Below, piece after piece: positions 14,913 to 22,203 of a stretch of 22,600 nt of DNA (position 1 is the first letter of the stretch; each line of letters starts with the position of its first letter). Both the position numbers and the translations under genes were made by a program. The notes under the pieces are model-generated. The model saw only the letters and a list, made by a program, of their open reading frames with translations. It did no database searches and was not told where the DNA came from. This DNA comes from a virus, in the IMG/VR virus record IMGVR_UViG_3300020406_000246, positions 1 to 22,600 of that record, one strand, 5' to 3'.

Positions 14913-15363
14913 AAAGAACACAGATAAAAAAAGAGAAGTTTATAAACTAGATGATAGATATCGCAAGGTTTGGTATGTTGATGATGAGTTTGCTTTAGAA
15001 GAACACGTTTCAATATTAGACAAAGTTATTCCAGGATATGTGATAGATTATGGCGTCACACAAAACAGTATGTTTATTGATTATCACATAGTGCCTGGTA
15101 CGCCTGCAAATAAGGTTCCACACACACCAGAATTTTTTAAAAGGATATACAACTTCTGTCATGAAACACTTGATCAAACTTTACCATATGCACACTATGA
15201 TTGGGTATTGAGTAACATAATGCTAGACGGAAATAACACTTATCTTGTGGATTGGGATAACGTAGGAATATATTCACCTGAAGAAATACAAACAAAAATG
15301 GAAAGCGATCTAAGGTCAGCTTTTGGAGAAAGATACGATGAAATGCTTCGCACCTTGGCATAG
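14899..15363 (+). CDS. Tiny APH/LPS-kinase-like phosphotransferase
   Basis: A 154-residue protein with a kinase-like catalytic region: H99-x-D101...N106 in AHYDWVLSNIML (catalytic loop) and D118/D120 in YLVDWDNVG (metal-binding DxD in place of DFG). A minimal N-lobe may be present, with K23 in RKVWYV and E34/E35 as candidates for the ATP-binding Lys-Glu pair. Typical aminoglycoside, choline or LPS kinases have 250-300 residues, so this is a very short version. ATG at 14899 overlaps the preceding gene, and the end overlaps the next gene by 26 bases. Likely substrate is a sugar or small alcohol by family analogy, not by sequence. Confidence 0.75.
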   Translation: MELVKKNTDKKREVYKLDDRYRKVWYVDDEFALEEHVSILDKVIPGYVIDYGVTQNSMFIDYHIVPGTPANKVPHTPEFFKRIYNFCHETLDQTLPYAHYDWVLSNIMLDGNNTYLVDWDNVGIYSPEEIQTKMESDLRSAFGERYDEMLRTLA

Positions 15364-16462
15364 TATTTTGGTACGTTTTAACGGTGATATAGTACCTGAT
15401 GGTGTGTACTTAAAACGTTACGGAAACGTGCTACAATCGTCTTTAAATGACCTTTTAAACAGCTATACAGCGTCATACACACGTGATTCAATAAGAGCGG
15501 GCCACTTACCGCCCGAGTGTCAACAATGTGCTTTAAAAGAAGCCTCTGTGGGTCACAGCAGGAGATTATTCTTCAAAGATATTTTGAATCCTATGTTAGA
15601 AAATACCAATTATGATTACTCCAAAAACTTTACAGATATCTACTTTTTGGAATTCAATATGAGCAATATTTGTAATCTTAAATGTAGAATGTGCGATGGA
15701 ATAAATTCAAGTGCTTGGGTGAAAGATGATATCAAATTATCACAAAATGGAAACCCTTACGGACGTAGAATAAATGATCCAGAATTTGGATACACTAATA
15801 AAAGCGATCAAATTGTTGCTAGATTGTTTGAAGATCCAACACCATTTATGAACTTAAGATATTTAAGTATCAAAGGTGGCGAACCTTACATGGAACCTGC
15901 AAACAAATTAATACTTAAAAAATTTATTGATTTAGGCATAGCAAAGAACATCACCATTGATTGGACTACCAACGGTACAATAGTAGATGAAGAAGTAGCA
16001 CACTTGGCCAAGCAATACAAAGAAACAAAATGGACTGTAAGTTTGGAAGGCACAGATGGCTTGTATGAATACATCAGAGGCGGAAAGAACTTTACGTTTG
16101 AACAACTAAACAATAACTTAAAACAATACAACTTTGATAGAATCATTATTGCTGTAACTGTGATGGCTTACAACATAGCACACCTTGATAAAATACATTG
16201 GTGGTTTGAAGAAAACAAACAAGACAACTGGGAAATATATTTTAACAATGTAGTCACAGCACCCCCTTATTTAAATCCAAGAGTTTTGCCTAACGAAATA
16301 TTAGATAAGATTGATTTTAGATTGCCTAAGATTAATTACACACAATCTGAACTAGCACCTAAGTATATTGATGCTTTTGTTAACTATACAAATGATTTAG
16401 ATAAAATTAGGAATACAAGTGTGCTAGACTACTGTCCAGAACTTACTCCCCTGTTTGGATAG
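15338..16462 (+). CDS. N-terminal-twitch radical SAM protein with a reduced twitch cysteine set
   Basis: A 374-residue paralogue of the N-twitch proteins at 13878 and 18477. Radical SAM motif C112-x3-C116-x2-C119 (NICNLKCRMCDG), KGGEP with GGEP at 180-183, and TTNGT. The twitch module retains C3 (MKCFAPWHS) and C61-x2-C64 (ECQQCALKEAS), but the Cys pair present in both paralogues after the NGD/DGE turn is replaced by Asp-Gly (RFNGDIVPDGVYL). Start ATG at 15338 has GGAG about 9 bases upstream and lies within the kinase gene; an in-frame TTG at 15323 is less likely. The 3' end overlaps by 20 bases the end of a converging SDR gene. Confidence 0.87.
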   Translation: MKCFAPWHSILVRFNGDIVPDGVYLKRYGNVLQSSLNDLLNSYTASYTRDSIRAGHLPPECQQCALKEASVGHSRRLFFKDILNPMLENTNYDYSKNFTDIYFLEFNMSNICNLKCRMCDGINSSAWVKDDIKLSQNGNPYGRRINDPEFGYTNKSDQIVARLFEDPTPFMNLRYLSIKGGEPYMEPANKLILKKFIDLGIAKNITIDWTTNGTIVDEEVAHLAKQYKETKWTVSLEGTDGLYEYIRGGKNFTFEQLNNNLKQYNFDRIIIAVTVMAYNIAHLDKIHWWFEENKQDNWEIYFNNVVTAPPYLNPRVLPNEILDKIDFRLPKINYTQSELAPKYIDAFVNYTNDLDKIRNTSVLDYCPELTPLFG

Positions 16463-16991
16463 GATCCAAAGCAATATAATGTAGATTAATATGATGTGGA
16501 GTATCTATTACCCACTTCACATACTTGCCAGCCTCTAACAAACTAATTTTACGTCTGGTATCTTTTGTTTTTTGACTTTGGCTGTTAAGTTGACCAAAAG
16601 CAATATTGCTTATACGTATATTGCTGTTACCCCAACAAATATTTTTGCATAACATTTTGCTCCTACCATCTAGTAATGTTTTATTTTCAATATAATTTCT
16701 AGGACTATAACCATCTCCCCAGTATGAACTTGTACTGCTTATGTTTATAATATGTCCTCTTTCAAACTTTTCATACACAGCATCTAATATTTTTACCTGT
16801 TCTCCATTAGGACCATACTGACTGTTAACAAATACATCAAAGTCTTTGGCATGGTTAGCCACCTTGTCATAATCTGTAAGATCCCAATCATTCCATCTAC
16901 CAATGAACTCTACAAAATTATGATTGTATGCTTCAAATATGCCTTTGCATAATCCTTCGTAATTGGGATTGCCTGTAACTAAAATTCTCAT
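16443..16991 (-). CDS. Short-chain dehydrogenase/reductase-like protein, atypical
   Basis: A 182-residue NAD(P)-binding protein of the SDR type, shorter than the usual ~250. Seen: MRILVTGNPNYEGLCKGI, a glycine-rich loop that departs from TGxxxGxG; DVFVNSQYG in place of the NNAG strand; INISSTSSYWG with the catalytic Ser region (85-88); Y100-x3-K104 (YIENK), the catalytic Tyr/Lys pair; and ISNIAFGQLNS for the segment after strand 6. All catalytic positions are present, so an active oxidoreductase or epimerase-like enzyme is plausible. Last gene of the long minus-strand arm; its start overlaps the radical SAM stop (ATGA). Its end overlaps the converging twitch gene. Confidence 0.75.
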   Translation of the reverse strand: MRILVTGNPNYEGLCKGIFEAYNHNFVEFIGRWNDWDLTDYDKVANHAKDFDVFVNSQYGPNGEQVKILDAVYEKFERGHIINISSTSSYWGDGYSPRNYIENKTLLDGRSKMLCKNICWGNSNIRISNIAFGQLNSQSQKTKDTRRKISLLEAGKYVKWVIDTPHHINLHYIALDPIQTGE

Positions 16992-17893
16992 TGTAGTTCC
17001 TTCCTAATGAATATATCACTTAAACAACTGCATCTTTCTTTGCCACAAAGTATTTTATCTTTGGGCAGTTTATATCTTTCCAAGTTTCCTATTGCTCCGC
17101 CAAACTGGCAGTCAGCTCTATACATATTTCCCCACATATCTATATTGACACCATGTAGCCCTGCCCAACAGTTCCAACCGCTAAACTTGTTTTTGTCTTG
17201 TAATATTAAGTCATTGGCATTAACAATCTCATCATTCAACATCATGGCCCCTCTATGTAAGTCCTCATCTTTAACCTTACGTGAAAAAGGCCAATCCTTA
17301 ATTAATTGTTTTTGTGCTTCTGTATATGTCATGACTTCATTTGTGATGTTTTCAGAACTTGTTTTGTCCACAATAACTTTAGGAACTATACTTGCTCTTG
17401 CGGTACTGCTATAAATTTTTTCTGCAAGTGTAAAGATCTCTTCAAAGTCGTTAGGCAACAACATCATGTTAATTACAGTTTCTATTTTACTTTCATTTAT
17501 AATTTTAATAAAGTGTTCTGGATTTGCGTATGCTTTATGATAACTTAACATCATTCCGTCAGTGTAAGGAGCAATTTTTTTAAAGTATTCCGGACTTTGA
17601 CTACCATTACTTACAAAGGTAAATTTGTGACCTTCTTCTTTTACAAGTTCAGCAAGTTCAACAAAATGTTTCCAATAAGTAGGTTCTCCGCCACTTAATC
17701 TATAACAAATTTTTTTATCTTTTATATTAAAGTTTTGCACAAATCTTTTGACAGTTGACCATTGAGGTTGTCCTGTGCTTCCGTTGTGTAATATGTCTGG
17801 GCAATATTCACATCTATAATTGCACTTATTTGACAAGGTCCAACTTACGAGAAACCAATCATTCTTTGCAGGATCTTTGTAAGTTAATTTCAT
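16988..17893 (-). CDS. Radical SAM protein with SPASM-like C-terminus
   Basis: A 301-residue radical SAM enzyme: C24-x3-C28-x2-C31 in SNKCNYRCEYCPD, SGGEP with GGEP at 68-71, and FVSNGS. The C-terminal part holds C242 (GWNCWAGLHG), C262 (MYRADCQFGG), and C283/C288/C290 (ILCGKERCSC), a probable auxiliary iron-sulphur cluster. It is paralogous to the truncated gene at the right edge, which has a YTE-x-QK stretch, WNCWAG and a Cys-rich end at matching places. Joined to SDR genes on both sides by ATGA overlaps, so the three products are likely made in similar amounts and may act in one path. Confidence 0.88.
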   Translation of the reverse strand: MKLTYKDPAKNDWFLVSWTLSNKCNYRCEYCPDILHNGSTGQPQWSTVKRFVQNFNIKDKKICYRLSGGEPTYWKHFVELAELVKEEGHKFTFVSNGSQSPEYFKKIAPYTDGMMLSYHKAYANPEHFIKIINESKIETVINMMLLPNDFEEIFTLAEKIYSSTARASIVPKVIVDKTSSENITNEVMTYTEAQKQLIKDWPFSRKVKDEDLHRGAMMLNDEIVNANDLILQDKNKFSGWNCWAGLHGVNIDMWGNMYRADCQFGGAIGNLERYKLPKDKILCGKERCSCLSDIFIRKELQ

Positions 17894-18480
17894 GTGTTTC
17901 TAACCTCTACTCTTGATATGTGTGTTCCTTCTATCCAATTTTCAATTACATATTTTACACAGTTTGAAATTGACTCTTCACGTATCAATGTGCCATTTTT
18001 TTCGTGGGTGCTATATAAATTTTCTACCCATTTTTTAAAAGACCCCGTTGCTAGGTTTAGCTCAGATAAATTTGATTTAGTGATATTAGGACTTATCACA
18101 CTAACTTTACACTTCCAGTGATTCTTGTTTATCTCTACACTCTGTTTGTCCATATACTTTTTATCTATGTAATACTGTTCTGTTGCAAATTCGAAAGGGT
18201 CTTCAGCACTAGCAATTTGACTGCTGATATTTACACACAGTTTGTTCTTGTCCTTGTTAGTCTTACACCAAGACATAAACAATGCGTTTTGATCCACAGG
18301 CATATATGCGTTGTTGATCAATATATCTGCTTCTGCAATAAGCTCAAGGTTATCTTGTACATCTTGACCATTTTTCTTGTCAAGTCCTATTATCTTGTAA
18401 TCGTCAACAAACCACCACAGACCCTCCATTATAGACTTTCCTATTACACCTTCACTGCCTGTTACAACTATTTTTCTCAT
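17890..18480 (-). CDS. Short-chain dehydrogenase/reductase
   Basis: A 196-residue SDR: TGSEGVIGKSI (7-17) is the nucleotide-binding glycine loop; D34 at the end of strand 2 (IIGLDKKNG) suggests NAD rather than NADP; NNAY (57-60) matches the NNAG position; NISSQ gives the catalytic Ser (86/87); Y103-x3-K107 or Y104-x3-K108 is the catalytic pair; and VISPNITKS follows strand 6. It is more regular than the SDR at 16443 but still short. Both ends overlap neighbours by ATGA. It probably oxidises or reduces an intermediate made by the radical SAM enzymes; that is inference from position. Confidence 0.82.
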   Translation of the reverse strand: MRKIVVTGSEGVIGKSIMEGLWWFVDDYKIIGLDKKNGQDVQDNLELIAEADILINNAYMPVDQNALFMSWCKTNKDKNKLCVNISSQIASAEDPFEFATEQYYIDKKYMDKQSVEINKNHWKCKVSVISPNITKSNLSELNLATGSFKKWVENLYSTHEKNGTLIREESISNCVKYVIENWIEGTHISRVEVRNT

Positions 18481-19781
18481 ATATACTGTCCTAGTTCAGG
18501 AAACGTTTTTCTAAAATCTGTTCCACGTCTTTCATCTGTAACTTGCAAATATTCTTGTAAAGCTGGTAATTTGTGACTCCAATCTTCCTGCATCATGTAT
18601 TTTATCAATCCATGCCAACGTTGTGCTCCATACGGATGTTGATTAAATTCTAAATTAAATTTTTGTCTATCTATAAAAGTTTCTACTTTGTTTTTAATCC
18701 AATCCTTTGCTTGTTTAGGCAGTACCTGAACATTAAGATATGAGGGCAAGTAAACTAAATGTGTGCCTATAATGCCTCCGCCAAACATTGATGGATTTAT
18801 TTTACTGAATCCTTGATCCATTTTCCATTCTGCTAGTTCATCTATGTACCCTGCATTTAATAATTGTACTGCACAGGCAATATTGATTACTGTATTGTCC
18901 TTTGTATTTTGATCAAGTCTTTTTAAATTAGCTTCAACGTCCGACCACTTGCTTGGGTAACGTATATAATCATTACGTTGTCCGTAAGCATCTATGCTAA
19001 AATTAAATCTAACCTCTTTGAAATGATCCCATAACTTAAACAACTTGTCTGGCAACTCAAGTCCATTTGAATTGTATCTTAAATTACAGTCTTTTGCATA
19101 ACCTTCTGCAACCATAAATTCTAATATTGCATAGTGTTCGGGTATAAGCAGAGGTTCCCCTCCTGCAAAATAAAGTTCTTGTATATTAAATGCCTGGTGC
19201 TTCATTGAATCTATGAATGATCCTTTCTTATACCAAGTATAATCATATTGGTCATCCCAACCTTGATCAGCAAGTAAGTCTTTGTTTTTGTATTGTGGAT
19301 ATTGCAGTTTCCATTCCTTGATCCAACTTGAACTATCATGCGGACTACACATCACACATTTTAGTTGACATAAATTACCTAAACGCAAATCAAAATAAGG
19401 AATACTAACAGGAGCAGTACCATCTTCTTTTGTACTTGCAATCAGTTTGTCAAAGTCTAAACGTTGTTTCCATTCTTCAGTTTCCCATTGACGTTTGCTT
19501 GTAATACCTTTTGCTTCTTCGTTAAAACATTTAACACAACTGCTTGGAACTTCACCATTAAGCATTTGCAGTCTTGTTCTTCTCATATGTTCACTGTTCC
19601 ATACTTCTTCTATTGTATGGTCACGCAAGTTCATTGCTATTCCATCTTTCTTTACAAGCCCTGCTGTCTTTTCATCTTGTTTACCGGCACCACTGGCATT
19701 GGCAGTACAACAAACCCTAACATCTCCATTAGGTCTTGTAGCTAAATGTATCCAGGGTAATGGGCAAAATGTTTTACTCAC
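18477..19781 (-). CDS. N-terminal-twitch radical SAM protein
   Basis: A 434-residue enzyme, the longest of the three N-twitch proteins here. Twitch module: C6 (FCPLPWIHL), C24-C25 (RPNGDVRVCCTAN), C82-x2-C85 (SCVKCFNEEA). Radical SAM motif: C138-x3-C142-x2-C145 (GNLCQLKCVMCSPHDSS). FAGGEP with GGEP at 207-210, YNSNG, and NFSIDAYGQRNDYIR, nearly the same phrase as in the 13878 protein. The start is GTG at 19781, overlapping the methyltransferase stop (GTGA) with AGGAAGG a few bases upstream. The end overlaps the SDR start. Substrate unknown; twitch enzymes act on sugars, nucleosides and peptides. Confidence 0.88.
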   Translation of the reverse strand: MSKTFCPLPWIHLATRPNGDVRVCCTANASGAGKQDEKTAGLVKKDGIAMNLRDHTIEEVWNSEHMRRTRLQMLNGEVPSSCVKCFNEEAKGITSKRQWETEEWKQRLDFDKLIASTKEDGTAPVSIPYFDLRLGNLCQLKCVMCSPHDSSSWIKEWKLQYPQYKNKDLLADQGWDDQYDYTWYKKGSFIDSMKHQAFNIQELYFAGGEPLLIPEHYAILEFMVAEGYAKDCNLRYNSNGLELPDKLFKLWDHFKEVRFNFSIDAYGQRNDYIRYPSKWSDVEANLKRLDQNTKDNTVINIACAVQLLNAGYIDELAEWKMDQGFSKINPSMFGGGIIGTHLVYLPSYLNVQVLPKQAKDWIKNKVETFIDRQKFNLEFNQHPYGAQRWHGLIKYMMQEDWSHKLPALQEYLQVTDERRGTDFRKTFPELGQYI

Positions 19782-20383
19782 GATTTCCTTCCTATCAACA
19801 TATACCTAGTATACTTAGGCAGTTCTAATTCCATTTTTTCTGTAACCTTTAATTTACTTTTTCTTTCAAAGTCTGCAAGACTTTTCATACAGTTTACGTG
19901 TTCTTCTAGTTCAAAATAATTATTGCTTTGTAAAACAATTTGTGCATCACCTGGAACTTTATCTAACCATTTATCATATTGTTCCTGTGTTATATGTTCA
20001 CAACTGGTATTGATTACAAAGTAAGGATTTGTTTTGTATTCATATTCACACATATCAGCTGTTACAGATTCAAACTTGCCTTCCATCTCATAACGTTTAT
20101 TCATTGTTGATGCTGTTTCTTTACATTTAGGATCTATGTCTATGCTTGTGATGTGCTTGATTCCAAGTTCACTATTAAATATCATACAAGCTAATAAGCC
20201 ATTCCACCCTCCATGTATGATACATTCTGCATTTCTAATTGATTTGTGTTTCTCAAGTTGTTCTATTAACCACAACTTGCTTTTAATTTGTCCTCCCCAG
20301 AAAGTTTCAAGTGTGCGATCTCTATCATCGCTGTTGCGAATCGCATCCATCCAAAATTTTATGTCATTAATGTCTATTTTCAT
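19778..20383 (-). CDS. Class I SAM-dependent methyltransferase-like protein
   Basis: A 201-residue Rossmann-fold protein. IIHGGWNGLLACMIF (55-69) matches motif I (usually ExGxGxG, here HGGWNG); ITSIDIDPKCKETA gives the acidic residue D82 or D84 that binds SAM ribose; TADMCEY (D110) is the adenine-side acidic position; and FVINTSCEHI lies at motif IV. The Glu of motif I is replaced by His. A small C-terminal domain ends YTRYMLIGRKS. Joined to the membrane protein before it and the twitch gene after it by ATGA/GTGA overlaps. The methylated molecule is not known. Confidence 0.7.
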   Translation of the reverse strand: MKIDINDIKFWMDAIRNSDDRDRTLETFWGGQIKSKLWLIEQLEKHKSIRNAECIIHGGWNGLLACMIFNSELGIKHITSIDIDPKCKETASTMNKRYEMEGKFESVTADMCEYEYKTNPYFVINTSCEHITQEQYDKWLDKVPGDAQIVLQSNNYFELEEHVNCMKSLADFERKSKLKVTEKMELELPKYTRYMLIGRKS

Positions 20384-20670
20384 TTTTTAAGTTTCTTTAT
20401 TAACAGTGGTAAGTAAACACCTACGGCAACTATACCCCAAAAGATTCCTAATGCTGTTGCATATAATTTCCAATTAGAAAAATCTAACAGTATTCCTAAA
20501 CTGACACCACCTATCCATACGTAATCAAGTGTTGCGTGAAACTTCTTCCACTTTGCACCATACGTTGCAATTAGATGATCTCTCTTGTTAGCAAACCAAG
20601 GGTGTACATGACGCATTATTACAAATCCTTCATTCAACACCATCACTGTAAATCCTATCCAAAATATCAT
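20380..20670 (-). CDS. Small three-helix membrane protein of unknown function
   Basis: A 96-residue protein with hydrophobic segments near residues 1-19 (MIFWIGFTVMVLNEGFVIM), 48-63 (YVWIGGVSLGILLDF) and 69-91 (LYATALGIFWGIVAVGVYLPLL), ending in a basic tail (KKLKK). Between the first and second helices is a charged loop with several His (MRHVHPWFANKRDH). It lies one base after the radical SAM stop and overlaps the methyltransferase start, so it belongs to the island's operon. It could anchor the pathway or handle its product at the inner membrane; nothing in its sequence says which. Confidence 0.65.
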   Translation of the reverse strand: MIFWIGFTVMVLNEGFVIMRHVHPWFANKRDHLIATYGAKWKKFHATLDYVWIGGVSLGILLDFSNWKLYATALGIFWGIVAVGVYLPLLIKKLKK

Positions 20671-20671
20671 T

Positions 20672-21664
20672 TTACGTCCTTTCTACGAATTGTTCATTTA
20701 ATTTGTCAAAACTTCCACATTGTTTTGAACATTCTTTCAAGCCTGTTGTATTCCAACAACCAGCTATAAGGTCAAAATAGCCACTTGCAAATATATCTTT
20801 CATAGTAGTATTATTTAAGTTCGGCCAGACCTTGATTTTGTTCATATAATCTATTCTATTCTCGTGTGTATGGGGGTAAAACTGCTGATCTAACCAACAG
20901 CAAGGAGTTACACTACCTAAAGCACTTACATATAGCATACTATCCTTAACTGCTTTGCATTTTATTGTTGGCAGTTGTTCAGCTGATGCTTTTTTTACTT
21001 TGCCCATCATCTTTTTACTTAATTCTGTTGGATACAATGTATCTATTGTTTGTCCTTGTTCATTTAGAACATCAAACTTACCATCTTTAAAACGTGTGGT
21101 GTGTTTTATAGTGAAACTTTGCATACCCAACCTTTGCGATAAAGTTCTACACTCCTCCACTTGATGTTCATTGTGTTGAAACACTAACATATCCCATCTT
21201 GCATTGCCACCAGCATCAACAAAGGTCATTACATTGTCAATTATTTTTTTCCAATCAGTGTTTATTCTATACTTGGCATGGGTGTCTGCTAATCCATCTA
21301 TTGCAAAAACAGTTTGTACTCCTAGTTTTGCAATCTTTTGCCACCATTGTTTGGTTCTACCACTTCCGTTGGTATGCATCTGTAAGGTCATTGTAGGATT
21401 AGCTTCACGTAGATACTCATATATAGGCAAAGTATCTTTTGCCACAATAGGATCTCCCAAGTTACCACATATTGCAAGATGATTAAGTTGTTTTATAAAG
21501 TCTATTGGAAACCATTCCATAAATTTGTCTATGCTTATTTCATCTAACCCCATAAAAGGATTCAAAGGACCTCCATTGATACGTCTTGCACACATAGGAC
21601 ACTTTGCTTGACACCTACTTGTGACTTCTAAATGTATTGCTTTGATATCTTCTATTTTATACAT
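20672..21664 (-). CDS. Radical SAM protein with SPASM-like C-terminal cysteines
   Basis: A 330-residue paralogue of the protein at 12860-13888. Radical SAM motif C18-x3-C22-x2-C25 (TSRCQAKCPMCARR). The GGEP position reads GNLGDP, with GDP at 70-72. C-terminal Cys: 236, the pair 255-256 (SVTPCCWLDQ), 303, 312 and 316 (KECSKQCGS), a likely SPASM-type auxiliary cluster. The NPFMGL, HTNGSGR and AGGNARWDMLVFQHNEHQ phrases are shared with the paralogue. ATG at 21664 overlaps the end of the acetyltransferase-like gene by 13 bases. The two paralogues sit in opposite arms of the island. Confidence 0.88.
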   Translation of the reverse strand: MYKIEDIKAIHLEVTSRCQAKCPMCARRINGGPLNPFMGLDEISIDKFMEWFPIDFIKQLNHLAICGNLGDPIVAKDTLPIYEYLREANPTMTLQMHTNGSGRTKQWWQKIAKLGVQTVFAIDGLADTHAKYRINTDWKKIIDNVMTFVDAGGNARWDMLVFQHNEHQVEECRTLSQRLGMQSFTIKHTTRFKDGKFDVLNEQGQTIDTLYPTELSKKMMGKVKKASAEQLPTIKCKAVKDSMLYVSALGSVTPCCWLDQQFYPHTHENRIDYMNKIKVWPNLNNTTMKDIFASGYFDLIAGCWNTTGLKECSKQCGSFDKLNEQFVERT

Positions 21665-22203
21665 GGGTACTTTTTTAAATTTTCTAAAAACTTGTGTGCG
21701 TTAAGTTTCCAAACAATCTGTTCTGTGTTTCTATAATTTATTTCCTTTACTTTACTAAATTCACCTTGCTTTTCTAACAAAGGAAAATATATTTTATTTA
21801 CTAACTTCTGTGAACCTGCTTCTTCATTGTTACTGGTTACATACATATCTGAATCTACACCGCACCACTCTATACAAGTAGGAACAAAATATTGACTTGT
21901 TAAGTTTTGGTGCTCTACGATGTATCTTCTACCAGTGCCTAATCCTTTGCTGTCACGCACACCGTCTAACACACAGGTTCTTGCAAGTATTCTATATCCA
22001 TTCATTTCAGGAAACGTGTGAGCTACTACACTACCAATAGCTTTATCATCTTTATACAATATCCAAGCATTCCATTTGTCTTCATTTTTAAAACAATCAA
22101 TCATTGATTTTTGATTTGCATTGTTCCTATGACCCCTTCTTTCTGCTTCCTGGTAAAATTCTTCTAAATCCAAAGTTTCATTCCATTCAACCATTTTATA
22201 CAT
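21652..22203 (-). CDS. Possible GNAT-like acetyltransferase
   Basis: A 183-residue protein with WNAWILYKDDKAIGSVVAHTF, which looks like the central strands of a GNAT fold, and KGLGTGRRYIVEHQN, which could be the Q/RxxGxG/A acetyl-CoA loop and following helix. The C-terminal half (CIEWCG, KIYFPLLEKQGEF, IVWKLN) is less telling. ATG at 22203 was chosen since AGGAGAG lies about 6 bases upstream; it overlaps the end of the preceding radical SAM gene by 8 bases. Other folds are possible, so the function is tentative. An N-acyl transfer step would fit an aminosugar or amino-acid-derived product. Confidence 0.5.
   Translation of the reverse strand: MYKMVEWNETLDLEEFYQEAERRGHRNNANQKSMIDCFKNEDKWNAWILYKDDKAIGSVVAHTFPEMNGYRILARTCVLDGVRDSKGLGTGRRYIVEHQNLTSQYFVPTCIEWCGVDSDMYVTSNNEEAGSQKLVNKIYFPLLEKQGEFSKVKEINYRNTEQIVWKLNAHKFLENLKKYPCIK

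Noticed and set aside
17007-17414. A 135-codon plus-strand frame opposite the 16988 radical SAM gene
   Set aside because: Shadow frame of a gene with intact catalytic motifs; no start signals.
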